From the NCBI RefSeq assembly GCF_014235765.1, contig NZ_JACMYH010000007.1, forward strand, positions 1 to 64,000: 64,000 nucleotides of DNA, read 5' to 3'. The notes beneath the pieces were generated by a model. That model searched no databases. It was not told the origin of the DNA and saw only the letters and a list, made by a program, of their open reading frames with translations. The translations under genes were made by a program, and so were the position numbers. This document shows positions 16,022-24,205 of the stretch, piece after piece. Position 1 is the first letter of the stretch. Each line of letters starts with the position of its first letter. The DNA comes from Pseudomonas baltica. GTDB taxonomy: Bacteria; Pseudomonadota; Gammaproteobacteria; Pseudomonadales; Pseudomonadaceae.

Positions 16022-17211
16022 CGGGCTGTCTGCAGGTCGCGACGCTGCTGGCAGCGGCGTGTCAGTACCGCCGCACAGACGGCAAGGATGCCGCAGCCAG
16101 CGATCACCCAGGCCATCGGCATTGCCGTGCCGTCGTGCAGTAATCCGACCAACGACGCGGCGGCGGCGGCAAGACTGAATTGCAGGCACCCCAACAGCGC
16201 CGAAGCGCTGCCGGCGCGTGAGCCCTGTCCGCTCATGGCACACGCCGAGGCGTTGGGGATGATCCCGCCCAGGCTCGCCAGACAGACGAACAGTGGGATC
16301 AGCAATGGCCACAAGACCGTTGGCCGCAGCGCACTGAGTGCCAGCAGTACCGCACCCGCTGCCATGTACACCCACACGGTGCGTGACAGCAGCAACGCCG
16401 GACCGCGGCGCGACAGAAGGCGCGCATTGACCTGCGCCATCAGGATGAACCCTGCGGCATTGCTGCCGAACAGCCAGCCATAGTGTTCGGCAGGTACGCC
16501 GTAGAGCTTGATGAATACGAACGGTGACCCGGCGATGTAGGCGAACATGCCGGCCATGGCGATTCCGCCGGTCAGCGCATGCCCCATGAACACAGGGTCC
16601 AGCAACAAGCCGCCGTACAGCCTGGGGGCGCCCGCAAGGGGGCGTCTGGGCCTGTCGGCGGGCATGCTTTCCGGCAGGCCCAGGGCGACGGCCAAGGTGC
16701 AGGCGGCGCTGAACAGGGTGAGCAGGATGAAGATCCACTGCCAGCCCCAACTGTTGACCAGTACGCCACCGAGCATGGGTGCCAGGATCGGCGCCAGGCC
16801 CATGACCAGCATCAGTTGCGAGAACACCTTGGCCGAGCCGACTGCATCGCACTTGTCGCTGACGATGGCGCGGGCCAGCACCATGCCAGCGCAACCGCCC
16901 AGGGCCTGGACGAAACGGGCAACGATGAGCCAGTCCAGGGTGGGTGCGAAGGCACAGGCCAGCGAAGCTGCGGTGAACAGCGAAACGCCCACGAGCAGGG
17001 GCACCCGGCGACCGAAGCGATCGGCGACCGGGCCGTAGATCAGTTGGCCGATCGACAGACCGAGGAAGTAGGCAGCCAGGGTGGTCTGGATGTGCTTTTC
17101 GTCGGTGCCGAAGGCAAGCGCCATGGCAGGGAAGCCCGGCAGGTAGAAGTCGATCGCCAGGGGGCCGAATGCGCTGAGCGCCCCCAGGATCAGAATGGTC
17201 TTGAAGTTCAT
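16018..17211 (-). CDS. Bcr/CflA-family MFS drug efflux transporter
   Basis: The product (397 aa) is a 12-helix major facilitator transporter of the Bcr/CflA drug-resistance branch. MFS motif A is visible as GPVADRFGRRVPLL (near residue 60). IDFYLPGFPAMA in the first loop is typical of the Bcr group. It probably exports drugs or sulfonamide-like or peptide metabolites in exchange for protons. The ATG at 17211 is the standard start for the family, though its ribosome binding site is poor (AGGA is 15 nt away). Confidence 0.87.
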   Translation of the reverse strand: MNFKTILILGALSAFGPLAIDFYLPGFPAMALAFGTDEKHIQTTLAAYFLGLSIGQLIYGPVADRFGRRVPLLVGVSLFTAASLACAFAPTLDWLIVARFVQALGGCAGMVLARAIVSDKCDAVGSAKVFSQLMLVMGLAPILAPMLGGVLVNSWGWQWIFILLTLFSAACTLAVALGLPESMPADRPRRPLAGAPRLYGGLLLDPVFMGHALTGGIAMAGMFAYIAGSPFVFIKLYGVPAEHYGWLFGSNAAGFILMAQVNARLLSRRGPALLLSRTVWVYMAAGAVLLALSALRPTVLWPLLIPLFVCLASLGGIIPNASACAMSGQGSRAGSASALLGCLQFSLAAAAASLVGLLHDGTAMPMAWVIAGCGILAVCAAVLTRRCQQRRDLQTAR

Positions 17212-17259
17212 CGGGTATTCACTACGTCCTGACAATACAGGCGACGTAGTCTAACCGGG

Positions 17260-17457
17260 TTACGCGGGTGTCGCGCTGTAGCCTTCTTCGCTGATCAGCT
17301 GGACGATTCGCTCGGGCGGCAGGTTGCTGTCGATTTCGACCTTGCCGACTGCCAGGTCGATCTGGACCTGGGCAGCCGGATCCTGAGCGGTGATTGCCTG
17401 GGTCACGGCACGTACGCAGTGGCCACAGGTCATGCCTTGCACGGTGAACTGTTGCAT
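17260..17457 (-). CDS. copZ: Copper chaperone, heavy-metal-associated domain (CopZ)
   Basis: A 65-residue single HMA domain with the metal site MTCGHC (residues 9-14) near the N-terminus. It binds Cu(I) in the cytosol and hands it to a CopA-type ATPase, which is not in this window. ATG 17457 has GAGGT 8 nt upstream; the much longer open frame upstream is spurious. The promoter has a CueR-type operator (17489-17519), so expression should be copper-induced through the cueR gene 600 bp away. Confidence 0.92.
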   Translation of the reverse strand: MQQFTVQGMTCGHCVRAVTQAITAQDPAAQVQIDLAVGKVEIDSNLPPERIVQLISEEGYSATPA

Positions 17458-17488
17458 GGGTGATACCTCGCGGGACGGGATTGCGATC

Positions 17489-17519
17489 ATTCTCAACCTT
17501 CCCGTCGGGGCAAGGTCAA
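17489..17519 (-). promoter_or_regulatory. CueR-type copper-responsive promoter of copZ
   Basis: On the minus strand: -35 TTGACC (17519-17514), a 19-bp spacer holding the dyad ACCTTGCC...GGAAGGT, then -10 GAGAAT (17494-17489). The 19-bp spacer with the dyad between -35 and -10 is the hallmark of MerR/CueR promoters and matches E. coli copA. The predicted start is about 25 nt before the copZ ATG. Confidence 0.88.
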
Positions 17520-17613
17520 GGTAAAGATCAAGTTCTGCACGGATCGGCCGGGCTGGAATTCCCCGTGCGGCTCGTCCAAGCTGGACGCTTGCCCCCCTGC
17601 CAGGAGTAACTCG

Positions 17614-18000
17614 ATGCGCCCTACCACTGCATGGCTTTTCGGAATGTGTGCCCTGGCAGCGCAGAGCTGTTGGGCCGGTGCCAGTACCGGTCAGCCATAC
17701 GGCATTCTGATCGTTTCCCGCGAGCGCCTGGAAGTCGCCACGTCCTGCGAGATAGGGGTGTACCTGCAGGACCAACTGGTCGGGCGGCTGTTTCAAGAGC
17801 AGGCCACATCGTTCAACCTGCCGCCAGGCCCCGTGTCGGTCGGTTTGCGTCAGCTTCCGGGGCAAACGCCTGGGTGCGCGCCGGGCATGACCGAGTACAA
17901 ACCGGTAATCGTGACCCTGCAGGCCGGGCAGATTCAGAAATTCCGTATCGCTGCAGGCAGCGCCGGCTTGTACTTGAAGCCCGAGCCTCTGGAGTATTGA
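17614..18000 (+). CDS. Secreted protein of unknown function between copZ and cueR
   Basis: The product (128 aa) has a Sec signal peptide (MRPTTAWLFGMCALAAQSCWA, cleavage probably before GAS). The mature part of about 107 residues contains two Cys (ATSCEIG and TPGCAPG) that may form a disulfide. The pattern of short strands with VYLQDQLVGRL and FNLPPGPVSVGL resembles small beta-sandwich domains such as DUF2846/PEGA; this is only a visual impression. AGGAG precedes the ATG. Flanked by CueR promoters, it might serve in periplasmic copper handling, but it has no His- or Met-rich copper site, so that is a guess from context. Confidence 0.72.
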   Translation: MRPTTAWLFGMCALAAQSCWAGASTGQPYGILIVSRERLEVATSCEIGVYLQDQLVGRLFQEQATSFNLPPGPVSVGLRQLPGQTPGCAPGMTEYKPVIVTLQAGQIQKFRIAAGSAGLYLKPEPLEY

Positions 18001-18027
18001 CCTTGCCAGAGGGGCAAGGTTGATACT
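17997..18027 (+). promoter_or_regulatory. CueR-type promoter of cueR (autoregulation)
   Basis: -35 TTGACC (17997-18002), a perfect dyad ACCTTGCC-agagg-GGCAAGGT (18000-18020), and -10 GATACT (18022-18027) at a 19-bp spacing. The -35 overlaps the TGA of the secreted-protein gene. The predicted start is about 24 nt before the cueR ATG. Confidence 0.9.
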
Positions 18028-18057
18028 GGCGCAAACGCATCCGAGGACATTTCGAGC

Positions 18058-18459
18058 ATGAACATTGGCCAGGCCGCCCGCGAAAGCGGCCTCAGCGCAA
18101 AGATGATCCGTTACTACGAGTCGATCGGCCTGCTTGCGCCAGCCGTGCGCAGCGACAGCGGCTACCGCCTGTATCAGGCAGCGGACGTGCACACGCTCGG
18201 TTTCATCAAGCGTTCGCGCGACCTTGGGTTTTCCCTGGAGGAAGTGGCCAGGCTGCTCACGCTGTGGCAAGACCGCAAGCGTGCCAGCGCCGACGTGAAG
18301 CAACTGGCTCGCCGGCATATCGACGAGCTCGACCGCCGCATCGGCGAGCTGAGCAGCCTGCGCAACACCCTTGAACACCTGGTGGAACACTGTCACGGCG
18401 ATGACCGCCCGGACTGCCCGATCCTTCAGGAGCTGGCATCCGGGGGCTGTTGCAGCTGA
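18058..18459 (+). CDS. cueR: Copper-responsive MerR-family regulator CueR
   Basis: The product (133 aa) has an N-terminal MerR HTH (MNIGQAARESGLSAKMIRYY), a dimerisation helix, and the Cu(I)-binding loop with Cys112 and Cys120 (HCHGDDRPDCPIL), exactly the CueR spacing. Ser77 at the position distinguishing monovalent-metal sensors is also present. The tail carries two more Cys (GGCCS). It activates copZ and its own gene by untwisting the 19-bp spacers. No copA gene is adjacent, so the efflux pump must be elsewhere. Confidence 0.95.
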   Translation: MNIGQAARESGLSAKMIRYYESIGLLAPAVRSDSGYRLYQAADVHTLGFIKRSRDLGFSLEEVARLLTLWQDRKRASADVKQLARRHIDELDRRIGELSSLRNTLEHLVEHCHGDDRPDCPILQELASGGCCS

Positions 18460-18482
18460 CAAGGGGAAAACGGCGTCAGCTG
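18453..18482. terminator. Inverted repeat between convergent cueR and RIO kinase genes
   Basis: CAGCTGAC (18453-18460) and GTCAGCTG (18475-18482) form a perfect 8-bp stem with a 14-nt loop that overlaps the cueR stop. No T-run follows, so this is a weak bidirectional terminator candidate. Confidence 0.4.
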
Positions 18483-18495
18483 GCAAGCAGGCCGC

Positions 18496-19389
18496 TTATT
18501 GCAACCAGGGCGGAGGCGGTTCTTCCGTTGTCTTGGTCGGCTGGTCATCGGCCTCGCGTGCGGCGCGTCGGCGAATGTCGTCCAGGCGCGCGGCCTCGAT
18601 TTCACGCATGACCCCGCCCACATCGGCTTCCACTTCTTCCTCTGCGAACTCGCCGGTCAGCACACTGGCCGGGTGCAGTTTGCCTTCTTCGTACAACGCC
18701 CACATTTCCTTGGCGTAGCGCGTCTGGCGAAGCTCGGGAGCGAACCTGCCGAAATAGCTGGCCATGTTGCCGACGTCACGCTCGAGCATGCTGAAGGCAT
18801 GGTTGTTGCCCGCCGCATCCACGGCCTGCGGCAGATCGATGATCACCGGGCCATCGGGCGTCAGCAGCACGTTGAACTCGGAGAGGTCGCCGTGCACCAG
18901 GCCTGTGCACAGCATCAGCACGATCTGGTGGATGAGGAACGCGTGGTACTCGCGCGCCTGGTCCGGTTCCAGCTCGACGTCGTTGAGACGTGGGGCTGCA
19001 TCGCCGTCCTCGTCGCAGATCATCTCCATGAGCAAGACGCCCTCGAGAAAATCGTACGGCTTGGGCACACGCACACCGGCACTGGCCAGCCGGAACAACG
19101 CCGCGACCTCGGCGTTCTGCCAGGCGTCCTCGGTTTCCTTGCGGCCGAACTTGGAGCCCTTGGCCATGGCCCGAGCCTGTCGGCTGTTGCGCACCTTGCG
19201 GCCTTCCTGATATTCGGCCGCCTGGCGAAAGCTTCGTTTGTTCGCCTCCTTGTAGACCTTGGCGCAGCGCAATTCCTTGCCACAGCGCACCACATAGACA
19301 GCTGCTTCTTTACCGCTCATCAGCGGTCGCAGCACCTCGTCCACCAGACCGTCCTCGATCAGCGGTTCAATGCGTTTTGGAGTCTTCAT
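18496..19389 (-). CDS. RIO-family atypical serine/threonine kinase
   Basis: A 297-residue protein with the RIO1-type kinase core: nucleotide loop SGKEAAVYVV (about 25-34), the ATP lysine in LRCAKVYKE, catalytic loop VHGDLSEFNVLL, and the metal loop VIIDLPQAVD that replaces DFG. A Pro- and Glu-rich tail follows the kinase domain. Archaeal and eukaryotic RIO kinases act in ribosome maturation; the bacterial role is unknown. The gene is common in Pseudomonas and absent from E. coli. The ribosome binding site is weak. Confidence 0.9.
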   Translation of the reverse strand: MKTPKRIEPLIEDGLVDEVLRPLMSGKEAAVYVVRCGKELRCAKVYKEANKRSFRQAAEYQEGRKVRNSRQARAMAKGSKFGRKETEDAWQNAEVAALFRLASAGVRVPKPYDFLEGVLLMEMICDEDGDAAPRLNDVELEPDQAREYHAFLIHQIVLMLCTGLVHGDLSEFNVLLTPDGPVIIDLPQAVDAAGNNHAFSMLERDVGNMASYFGRFAPELRQTRYAKEMWALYEEGKLHPASVLTGEFAEEEVEADVGGVMREIEAARLDDIRRRAAREADDQPTKTTEEPPPPWLQ

Positions 19390-19554
19390 CAGCTTTTATT
19401 CTGGGTCCTTCGTAGCCAAACACGCGAATTCTGGCGGCATCGTCTCACAGCGAGCGCGGCTTGCCGACCCGAGCCTGTAAAAGGATGCAAACAACTCGCC
19501 AAGCGGTGGACGATCATAGCGCTTTCGCAGCTGATGGACAGCGGCGCTCACGCA

Positions 19555-20337
19555 TTAAAGCTCGCCAGGAGTGAAACCGAACAGCGCCTTGAAAGCTGCG
19601 ATGAAGGCTGATGCCGATTCATAACCGTTGTTCAGTGCGGCCGTGGTCACACTGTCACCGTTTTCCAGCCCCTGCAGCGACGACAGCAGCCGCATGCGCT
19701 GCCGCCAGGCCCGATAGCTCATGCCGGTTTCGCGCTGGAACAGGCGCATCAGGGTCTTTTCCGACGTTCCCAGGCGCCCTGCCCACTGGGTCAGCGTGGT
19801 GGCCTGATCGGGAGCAGCGATCAGCTGGTTGCACAACGCCAACAGCCGATGTTCCCTGGGCAGGGGCAACGAGAACGCCACCTCGGGCAGGCCTGCCAAC
19901 TGATCCAGCAATACCTGCACCAGACGTGACTGAGCGGTGTCACCGGCTGGGTAGTCATGGGGCAACTCGCAGAAACCCTTGATCAGTTCGCGTGCCAGCG
20001 GGGTGACCTCAAGCACCTTGCAGTGCTCCGTGAGGAAGGGCGACTCTTCTCTGCGCACGTACAGACTGCGCATCTCGGCGCGCATCGAGGTGACGACCTT
20101 GTGTTCCACTCCCGCCGGAATCCAGATACCCCACTGCGGCGGCGCGAAGAAACTGCCTTCATCGGTGTGCACGCCGAGGACGCCGCTGATGGCGTAGGAA
20201 AACTGCGCCCAATCATGTCGATGGGCGGGCGTCCACGATCCCGCACCCAGGCTTTCGGCACGCGCATACAACGGTCGAGGCAGGCTTGCCAGGGCGGGTA
20301 TGGGGCGTGGTGACGATGCATGTCCGTTTGGCGGCAT
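19555..20337 (-). CDS. AraC-family transcriptional regulator
   Basis: The product (260 aa) has an N-terminal cupin (PAHRHDWAQFSYAISG, about residues 39-54) and a C-terminal double HTH (LTQWAGRLGTSEKTLMRLF, then VTTAALNNGYESASAFIAAF). It belongs to the AraC group in which the cupin binds a small ligand. ATG 20337 has GAGGG 8 nt upstream. It is divergent from the SBF-type transporter across 87 bp and so is its likely regulator. Confidence 0.86.
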   Translation of the reverse strand: MPPNGHASSPRPIPALASLPRPLYARAESLGAGSWTPAHRHDWAQFSYAISGVLGVHTDEGSFFAPPQWGIWIPAGVEHKVVTSMRAEMRSLYVRREESPFLTEHCKVLEVTPLARELIKGFCELPHDYPAGDTAQSRLVQVLLDQLAGLPEVAFSLPLPREHRLLALCNQLIAAPDQATTLTQWAGRLGTSEKTLMRLFQRETGMSYRAWRQRMRLLSSLQGLENGDSVTTAALNNGYESASAFIAAFKALFGFTPGEL

Positions 20338-20424
20338 TGATTGGCCCTCTGTCGCAAGACGGCAATAGAGTGCCTGAGTTAGCCTGCGGTTCTCAATGTC
20401 CATCGACGCACAGGCGATTCATTC

Positions 20425-21456
20425 ATGCACATTCTCAAACACCTCAAGCGCGTGGTAACCGATTGGTTCCTCTGCGGCATGGTGCTGGCAGTCCTGCTAG
20501 CGTGGATTTTTCCGAGATTCGGCGCCACCGGCGGTGCCATGCACGCAGGTCTGGTGACCAATATCGGCGTGTTCGTGGTGTTCTTTCTGCATGGCATGAA
20601 CCTGTCCAGCGAGCAGATCCGCCACGGATTGAAGAACTGGCGCCTGCATGTGATGGTGCAAGCCTTCACCTTCGTGGTGTTCCCGCTGCTGTGGCTGGCC
20701 TGCGACAAGACGCTTGGCGCGTTCATTCCCGGCACCTTGATGGTAGGCTTTCTGTACCTTGCCGCCCTGCCCTCGACCATTTCGTCATCGGTGGCATTGA
20801 CGGGCAGTGCGGGCGGCAACGTGCCGGCAGCGATCCTCAACGCCAGCCTGTCGAGCGTGCTGGGTATCTTCATCACGCCGTTTCTGTGCGCGCTGGTGGT
20901 CGGTGGCGGTTCGGGGGGCATCGACCTGGGGGAAACCCTGCTCGACCTGTGCGCCATGCTGCTGTTGCCGCTGGTGCTGGGGCAACTAATGCGGCCGTTG
21001 TTCGGCAAATTCTTCGGCCGGCACAAGCGCTACACCAACTTGATCGACAAGGCCGTGATCCTGCTGCTGGTGTATGCCGCCTTCTGCAATTCGATGGTAT
21101 CGGGGCTGTGGCAGCAGCAGGGCGCATCGGTATTGGCCATGGCCGTGGGCGGCAGCGCCTTACTGTTGGCGCTGATCCTGCTGCTGACCACACGCACCGC
21201 CAAACTGCTGGGCTTCAGCCACGCCGACAAGGTGGCCGCCGTGTTCTGCGCCAGCAAGAAGTCATTGGCGGCGGGAGCACCGATGGCGGCGTTGATCTTC
21301 GGCAGCAACCCCGGACTGGGCTTGATTCTGCTGCCGATCATGATCTATCACCCGCTGCAGCTGATCGTGTGTTCGATCATGGCGGAAAACTACGCCAACC
21401 AATTGCGTGTGGAAGCGACCAGCGTGCCCGTGGGCGCAACCGTCAGCGCTCGATGA
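20425..21456 (+). CDS. Bile acid:sodium symporter-family (SBF) transporter, YfeH-like
   Basis: A 343-aa inner-membrane protein with about ten helices, matching the SBF-like/YfeH group. Typical elements are FVVFFLHGMNLS near residue 50 and the Ala/Ser-rich crossover region LPSTISSSVALTGSAGGN (about 113-130). The transported compound is unknown; relatives carry organic acids. The last 14 bp overlap the convergent thiolase gene. The divergent AraC gene probably controls it. Confidence 0.85.
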   Translation: MHILKHLKRVVTDWFLCGMVLAVLLAWIFPRFGATGGAMHAGLVTNIGVFVVFFLHGMNLSSEQIRHGLKNWRLHVMVQAFTFVVFPLLWLACDKTLGAFIPGTLMVGFLYLAALPSTISSSVALTGSAGGNVPAAILNASLSSVLGIFITPFLCALVVGGGSGGIDLGETLLDLCAMLLLPLVLGQLMRPLFGKFFGRHKRYTNLIDKAVILLLVYAAFCNSMVSGLWQQQGASVLAMAVGGSALLLALILLLTTRTAKLLGFSHADKVAAVFCASKKSLAAGAPMAALIFGSNPGLGLILLPIMIYHPLQLIVCSIMAENYANQLRVEATSVPVGATVSAR

Positions 21457-22732
21457 TTGCCGTGACGCCCTGGCCACCGGCTGCGCAAATCGAAATCAGG
21501 CCTCGACCGCTGCCTGCGTTGTCCAGAAGCTTGCTCAGGTTGCCGAGGATGCGCCCACCGGTGGCCGCGAACGGGTGCCCTGCCGCCAGTGAACTGCCCT
21601 TGACGTTAAGGCGGCTGCGGTCTATCGAACCCAGCGGCGCATCCAGGCCCAAGCGCGTGCGGCAGTAGTCTGCATTCTCCCAGGCCTTGAGGGTGCAGAG
21701 CACTTGTGCGGCGAAGGCCTCATGTATTTCGTAGTAATCGAAATCCTGCAGGCTCAAGCCGTTGCGCGCCAACAGCCGCGGAACCGCGTAGACCGGCGCC
21801 ATCAGCAGCCCTTCCTGCCCCCCCACGAAGTCCACTGCAGCGGTTTCCCCATCGCGCCAGTACGCCAGCACCGGCAGCCCGCGCTCCCTGGCCCAGGCTT
21901 CGCTGGCCAACAGCACCACCGACGCGCCGTCGGTCAAGGGCGTGGAATTGCCTGCCGTGAGCGTGCCCTGCCGGTTTTTCTCGAACACGGGCTTGAGCGC
22001 CGAAAGTTTTTCCAGGGTCAGGTCGGGACGCAGATTATGGTCGCGGACCAGCCCGCCGAATGGCGTGGTGAGATCGTCCTGCCAACCTTGCGCATAGGCG
22101 GCGGCCAGGTTCTGGTGACTGCGCAGCGCCAGCTCATCCTGTTCGTGACGTGGGATGTTCCAGTGCTGCGCCATCAGCTCGCAATGCTGCCCCATCGACA
22201 GACCGGTGCGCGGCTCGCCATTGCGCGGCAGTTCGGGTCGCAAATGCTGCGGCCGCAGTTGCAGCAATGCCTTGGCCCGTTCGCCGAGCGATTTGGCCCG
22301 ATGCGTCTGCAACAGGATCTGACGCAAGCCTTCATCGACCGCGATGGGCGCATCGGATGCACTGTCGACACCGCCGGCAATGCCGCATTCGATCTGGCCC
22401 AAAGCGATCTTGTTGGCCACCAGCAGCGCGCTTTCCAGACCTGTGCCACACGCTTGCTGAACATCGTAGGCGGGCGTTTGTGCCGACAGCCGCGAGCCCA
22501 GTACGCTTTCACGGGTCAGGTTGAAATCGCGGGAATGCTTGAGCACCGCACCGGCCGCGACCTCACCCAGGCGCATGCCGTGCAGACCATAACGTTCGAT
22601 CAGGCCTTCGAGTGCGGCCGTGAGCATGGCCTGATTGCCGACTCGGGCGTAGGGCCCGTTGGCGCGAGCGAATGGGATACGATTGCTGCCAACGATGGCA
22701 ACCCGGCGCACCGTATGCGTATCTAGGTTCAT
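21443..22732 (-). CDS. Acetyl-CoA C-acyltransferase (thiolase, FadI-like)
   Basis: A 429-residue thiolase that cleaves 3-ketoacyl-CoA with CoA, or condenses two acyl-CoAs. The acylated Cys95 (VQQACGTGLES), the His loop AAGHPFAATGGR and the C-terminal Cys loop ICAAGGQGV are all present. The start is fixed by a strong AGGAGG 8 nt before ATG 22732; an open frame extends much further upstream but crosses the promoter of the divergent gene. Divergence from a ketoreductase and a MaoC hydratase points to a fatty-acyl-CoA or polyketide-like cycle. Confidence 0.9.
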   Translation of the reverse strand: MNLDTHTVRRVAIVGSNRIPFARANGPYARVGNQAMLTAALEGLIERYGLHGMRLGEVAAGAVLKHSRDFNLTRESVLGSRLSAQTPAYDVQQACGTGLESALLVANKIALGQIECGIAGGVDSASDAPIAVDEGLRQILLQTHRAKSLGERAKALLQLRPQHLRPELPRNGEPRTGLSMGQHCELMAQHWNIPRHEQDELALRSHQNLAAAYAQGWQDDLTTPFGGLVRDHNLRPDLTLEKLSALKPVFEKNRQGTLTAGNSTPLTDGASVVLLASEAWARERGLPVLAYWRDGETAAVDFVGGQEGLLMAPVYAVPRLLARNGLSLQDFDYYEIHEAFAAQVLCTLKAWENADYCRTRLGLDAPLGSIDRSRLNVKGSSLAAGHPFAATGGRILGNLSKLLDNAGSGRGLISICAAGGQGVTAIIER

Positions 22733-22863
22733 GTCGAACCTCCTGGATTGAAAGGCGGAAGCGAGATTCCGGGTCGAGCATGATGTATGGCACGGGGCCC
22801 GGGCGAACGACGCGCGCCTTGCCGTGGTCCACACTTTGAACCCTTTGAACCGGAGCACGTTCC

Positions 22864-24204
22864 ATGTCCGATCGATATATCGACTTCGCCAACTCCGACC
22901 TCGGTCGTCGCCTGGTAGGGGCCATCGGCCTGCCTTCGCCGGCACGCCTGGAGCGCTGGCAAGCCGGACGGTTGCGACCGGTAGAAGGTGCTCTGCTACT
23001 GGGCGGCGGCGGGCTCGCCAACAAGGTGGCCAGCTTCGCTTCGCGCTTGACCGACACCGCGTACGGCGCCGCCGACCTCCCAAGCTGGACCGCTGGCCTT
23101 GGGCCCAAGCTCAAGGCCGTGGTGTTCGACGCCAGCGAGATCGTCGATGGTACCCAACTGGCACGCTTGCGCGAGTTCTTCCAGCCGGTGATCAAGAGCC
23201 TGGACCACAACGCGCACATGGTCATTCTGGGACGCAACCCCCGCGACCTCGAAGACCCTGAAGCACACATCGCGCAGCGCGCTGTGGAAGGTTTCAGCCG
23301 GTCGCTGGCCAAGGAGTTGCGCAACGGTGGCACCTTGCAGCTGCTGTATGTCGCGCCTGACGCCGACGAACAGCTGGAAGGTGCGTTGCGCTTCTTTCTT
23401 TCGCCCAAGAGTGCGTTCGTGTCGGGCCAGGTGCTGTCGCTGCAGGCCAGCGCCCGCCAGGTCACTGACTGGACCCGCCCGTTGGCAGGCCGCAAGGCGC
23501 TGGTCACCGGCGCCGCACGCGGCATCGGTGCGTCGATCGCGGAAACCCTGGCGCGCGACGGCGCCGAAGTGATCCTGCTCGATGTGCCCCAGGCACGCCA
23601 TGACCTGCAAGCGCTGGCGGCACGGCTGGGCGGTCGCACGATAGACCTGGACATCTGCGCCGACGACGCTGCAAGCCAGCTGATCGCCGCGCTGCCGGAG
23701 GGAATCGACATCGTGGTGCACAACGCTGGCATTACCCGCGACAAGACCCTGGTCAACATGACACCCGACTATTGGGACTCGGTGCTCGCGGTCAACCTGC
23801 TCGCTCCGCAACGGCTGACCCAGGCGCTGTTCGACAGCGGCACGCTGCGCGATGACGGGCGCGTGGTACTGCTTTCCTCGACGTCAGGGATTGCCGGCAA
23901 CCGTGGGCAGAGCAACTATGCCGCGAGCAAGGCCGGACTGATCGGCCTGGCGGAAGCGTTCGCCGCCAGGCTGGCCACGCGCGGTGCGACCATCAACGCC
24001 GTGGCCCCTGGCTTCATCGAAACCGGCATGACGGCGCAGATGCCCTTTGCCCTGCGCGAAGCCGGGAGGCGCATGAGCTCACTGGGCCAGGGTGGCCAAC
24101 CGCAGGACGTTGCCGAGGCCGTTGCCTGGCTGGCGCAGCCCGGCAGTGGTGCGGTCAATGGCCAAGTGCTGCGCGTGTGCGGCCAAAGCATTCTGGGGGC
24201 CTGA
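22864..24204 (+). CDS. High-molecular-weight 3-oxoacyl-(ACP/CoA) reductase, FabG4-like
   Basis: The product (446 aa) has two parts. The last 235 residues or so are a full SDR domain: ALVTGAARGIGASIAE, NAGITRDKTL, and YAASKAGLIG with catalytic Tyr and Lys. The first 210 residues form a degenerate SDR-like domain without a cofactor loop, as in the FabG4 type of mycobacteria, which reduces 3-ketoacyl-CoA with NADH. GGAG lies 8 nt before the ATG. The maoC gene follows after 1 nt, so the two are cotranscribed and coupled. Confidence 0.87.
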   Translation: MSDRYIDFANSDLGRRLVGAIGLPSPARLERWQAGRLRPVEGALLLGGGGLANKVASFASRLTDTAYGAADLPSWTAGLGPKLKAVVFDASEIVDGTQLARLREFFQPVIKSLDHNAHMVILGRNPRDLEDPEAHIAQRAVEGFSRSLAKELRNGGTLQLLYVAPDADEQLEGALRFFLSPKSAFVSGQVLSLQASARQVTDWTRPLAGRKALVTGAARGIGASIAETLARDGAEVILLDVPQARHDLQALAARLGGRTIDLDICADDAASQLIAALPEGIDIVVHNAGITRDKTLVNMTPDYWDSVLAVNLLAPQRLTQALFDSGTLRDDGRVVLLSSTSGIAGNRGQSNYAASKAGLIGLAEAFAARLATRGATINAVAPGFIETGMTAQMPFALREAGRRMSSLGQGGQPQDVAEAVAWLAQPGSGAVNGQVLRVCGQSILGA

Positions 24205-24205
24205 C

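Noticed and set aside
22733..23083. Upstream extension of the thiolase frame
   Set aside because: It runs across the start of the divergent FabG-type gene, and the strong AGGAGG before 22732 fixes the real start.
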